Origin: Candidatus Omnitrophota bacterium
GTDB taxonomy: Bacteria; Omnitrophota; Gorgyraeia; B26-G9
Length of the DNA: 5,965 nucleotides
Direction of reading: 5' to 3'
NCBI GenBank assembly: GCA_022013205.1
Contig: JAKLQT010000120.1
Span: forward strand, 1 to 5,965
A program made the translations under genes and the position numbers. Shown one piece after another: positions 5,659 through 5,965 of this stretch; the stretch's first letter is position 1; each line of letters opens with the position of its first letter. A model generated the notes under the pieces. The model had not been told where the DNA came from. It saw only the letters and a list, made by a program, of their open reading frames with translations, and searched no databases.

Positions 5659-5965
5659 GCCCAGAGTTCTCCCATGTTTTCCAGGGAGCTTCTCCCTGTT
5701 CTAAAAGATGGTCGAGTTCTAACTTATCACGCAATGTATCCATGCATTTCCAGAACCCGTTATGTTTATACACATCTAGCTGGCCGTCCGCAGCAAGTTT
5801 TTGCAACGGTTCTCTCTCCCATATTGTCGCATCGCCTTTTTTAATATAATTAAATATTTCCGGTTCCAGCACAAAAAATCCGCCATTAATGCGATTACCT
5901 TCACCCTTTGGTTTTTCCATGAAAGACTTAACCGAATCTTTTTGAATATCCAAAACCCCAAATCT
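5651..5965 (-). CDS. rfbF: Glucose-1-phosphate cytidylyltransferase, C-terminal part (5' end cut by window edge)
   Basis: This enzyme joins CTP and alpha-D-glucose 1-phosphate to give CDP-glucose and pyrophosphate, the first cytosolic step to CDP-linked 6-deoxy and 3,6-dideoxy sugars. Only the last 104 residues are visible, about 40% of the usual length near 257. The reading frame is open to the window edge and begins RFGVLDI. Family-typical blocks follow in order: VKSFMEKPKG, INGGFFVLEP, IWEREPLQKLAADGQL and GFWKCMDTLRDK, ending APWKTW close to the C-terminus. These are hallmarks of the RfbF/DdhA branch of sugar nucleotidyltransferases rather than of the RmlA or GalU branches. The TAA stop lies inside the start of the next gene (8-base overlap), so the two are probably translationally coupled. 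The N-terminal nucleotide-binding motif lies outside the window. The identification is firm even from the partial protein. Confidence 0.93.
   Translation of the reverse strand, partial: RFGVLDIQKDSVKSFMEKPKGEGNRINGGFFVLEPEIFNYIKKGDATIWEREPLQKLAADGQLDVYKHNGFWKCMDTLRDKLELDHLLEQGEAPWKTWENSGHE

Larger units (their letters stand above)
1..5965 (-). other. Probable single polycistronic unit (nucleotide-sugar and C-C lyase operon)
   Basis: Seven co-directional genes are packed with junctions of -8, +15, +5, +21, -4 and +9 bases in transcription order. None of the gaps has room for a promoter or a stem-loop terminator, and I saw none. Both ends run out of the window inside genes, so the operon's promoter, its terminator, and any 3-dehydrase, glycosyltransferase or flippase genes would lie outside. 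Co-transcription is inferred from spacing and orientation only. Confidence 0.75.

Noticed and set aside
5776..5961. 61-residue minus-strand frame overlapping rfbF
   Set aside because: It is in a different frame of the rfbF C-terminal region; the rfbF translation is clearly conserved and this one is not.

Overview
The window is a compact, single-direction gene cluster. All seven genes read on the minus strand (right to left), with junctions ranging from an 8-base overlap to a 21-base gap. Six of the seven starts have a recognisable Shine-Dalgarno-like sequence at a plausible distance or are cut off; the last start is poorly placed. No RNA gene, mobile element, repeat array, internal promoter or terminator is visible, and no stretch above 25 bases lacks a gene. 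Base composition is about 40% GC by eye. The two nucleotide-sugar genes at the right end point to a surface-polysaccharide (O-antigen or capsule) locus of a bacterium, probably Gram-negative-like. The window alone does not support a firmer taxonomic call; an uncultivated lineage is possible.

Layout in transcription order: (1) 5965-5651, C-terminal part of glucose-1-phosphate cytidylyltransferase (RfbF), cut by the window edge; (2) 5658-4687, a short CDP-glucose 4,6-dehydratase-like SDR (RfbG-like); (3) 4671-3790, acylating acetaldehyde dehydrogenase (DmpF/MhpF family); (4) 3784-2747, 4-hydroxy-2-oxovalerate aldolase (DmpG/MhpE family) that keeps the domain contacting the dehydrogenase; (5) 2725-1976, HpcH/HpaI-family class II pyruvate aldolase; (6) 1979-171, a thiamine-diphosphate enzyme of the acetolactate synthase/YerE type; (7) 161-1, N-terminus of a second SDR, cut by the window edge.

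The first two genes should make CDP-4-dehydro-6-deoxy-D-glucose from glucose-1-phosphate. The unusual part is what follows: a dehydrogenase/aldolase pair best known from aromatic meta-cleavage catabolism, a second pyruvate aldolase of unrelated fold, and a ThDP lyase, all inside a sugar locus and without any aromatic-degradation gene. My preferred reading (inference) is a biosynthetic cassette. The dehydrogenase, running in reverse, and the aldolase(s) would build a hydroxylated 2-oxo acid from acyl-CoA and pyruvate. The ThDP enzyme would decarboxylate it and transfer the acyl unit to the 4-keto carbon of the CDP-sugar, as YerE does with pyruvate in yersiniose synthesis. The SDR at the left end could then reduce the new branch ketone. 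This would give a long-branched or higher-carbon sugar. A plain degradative or acetaldehyde-recycling role remains possible.
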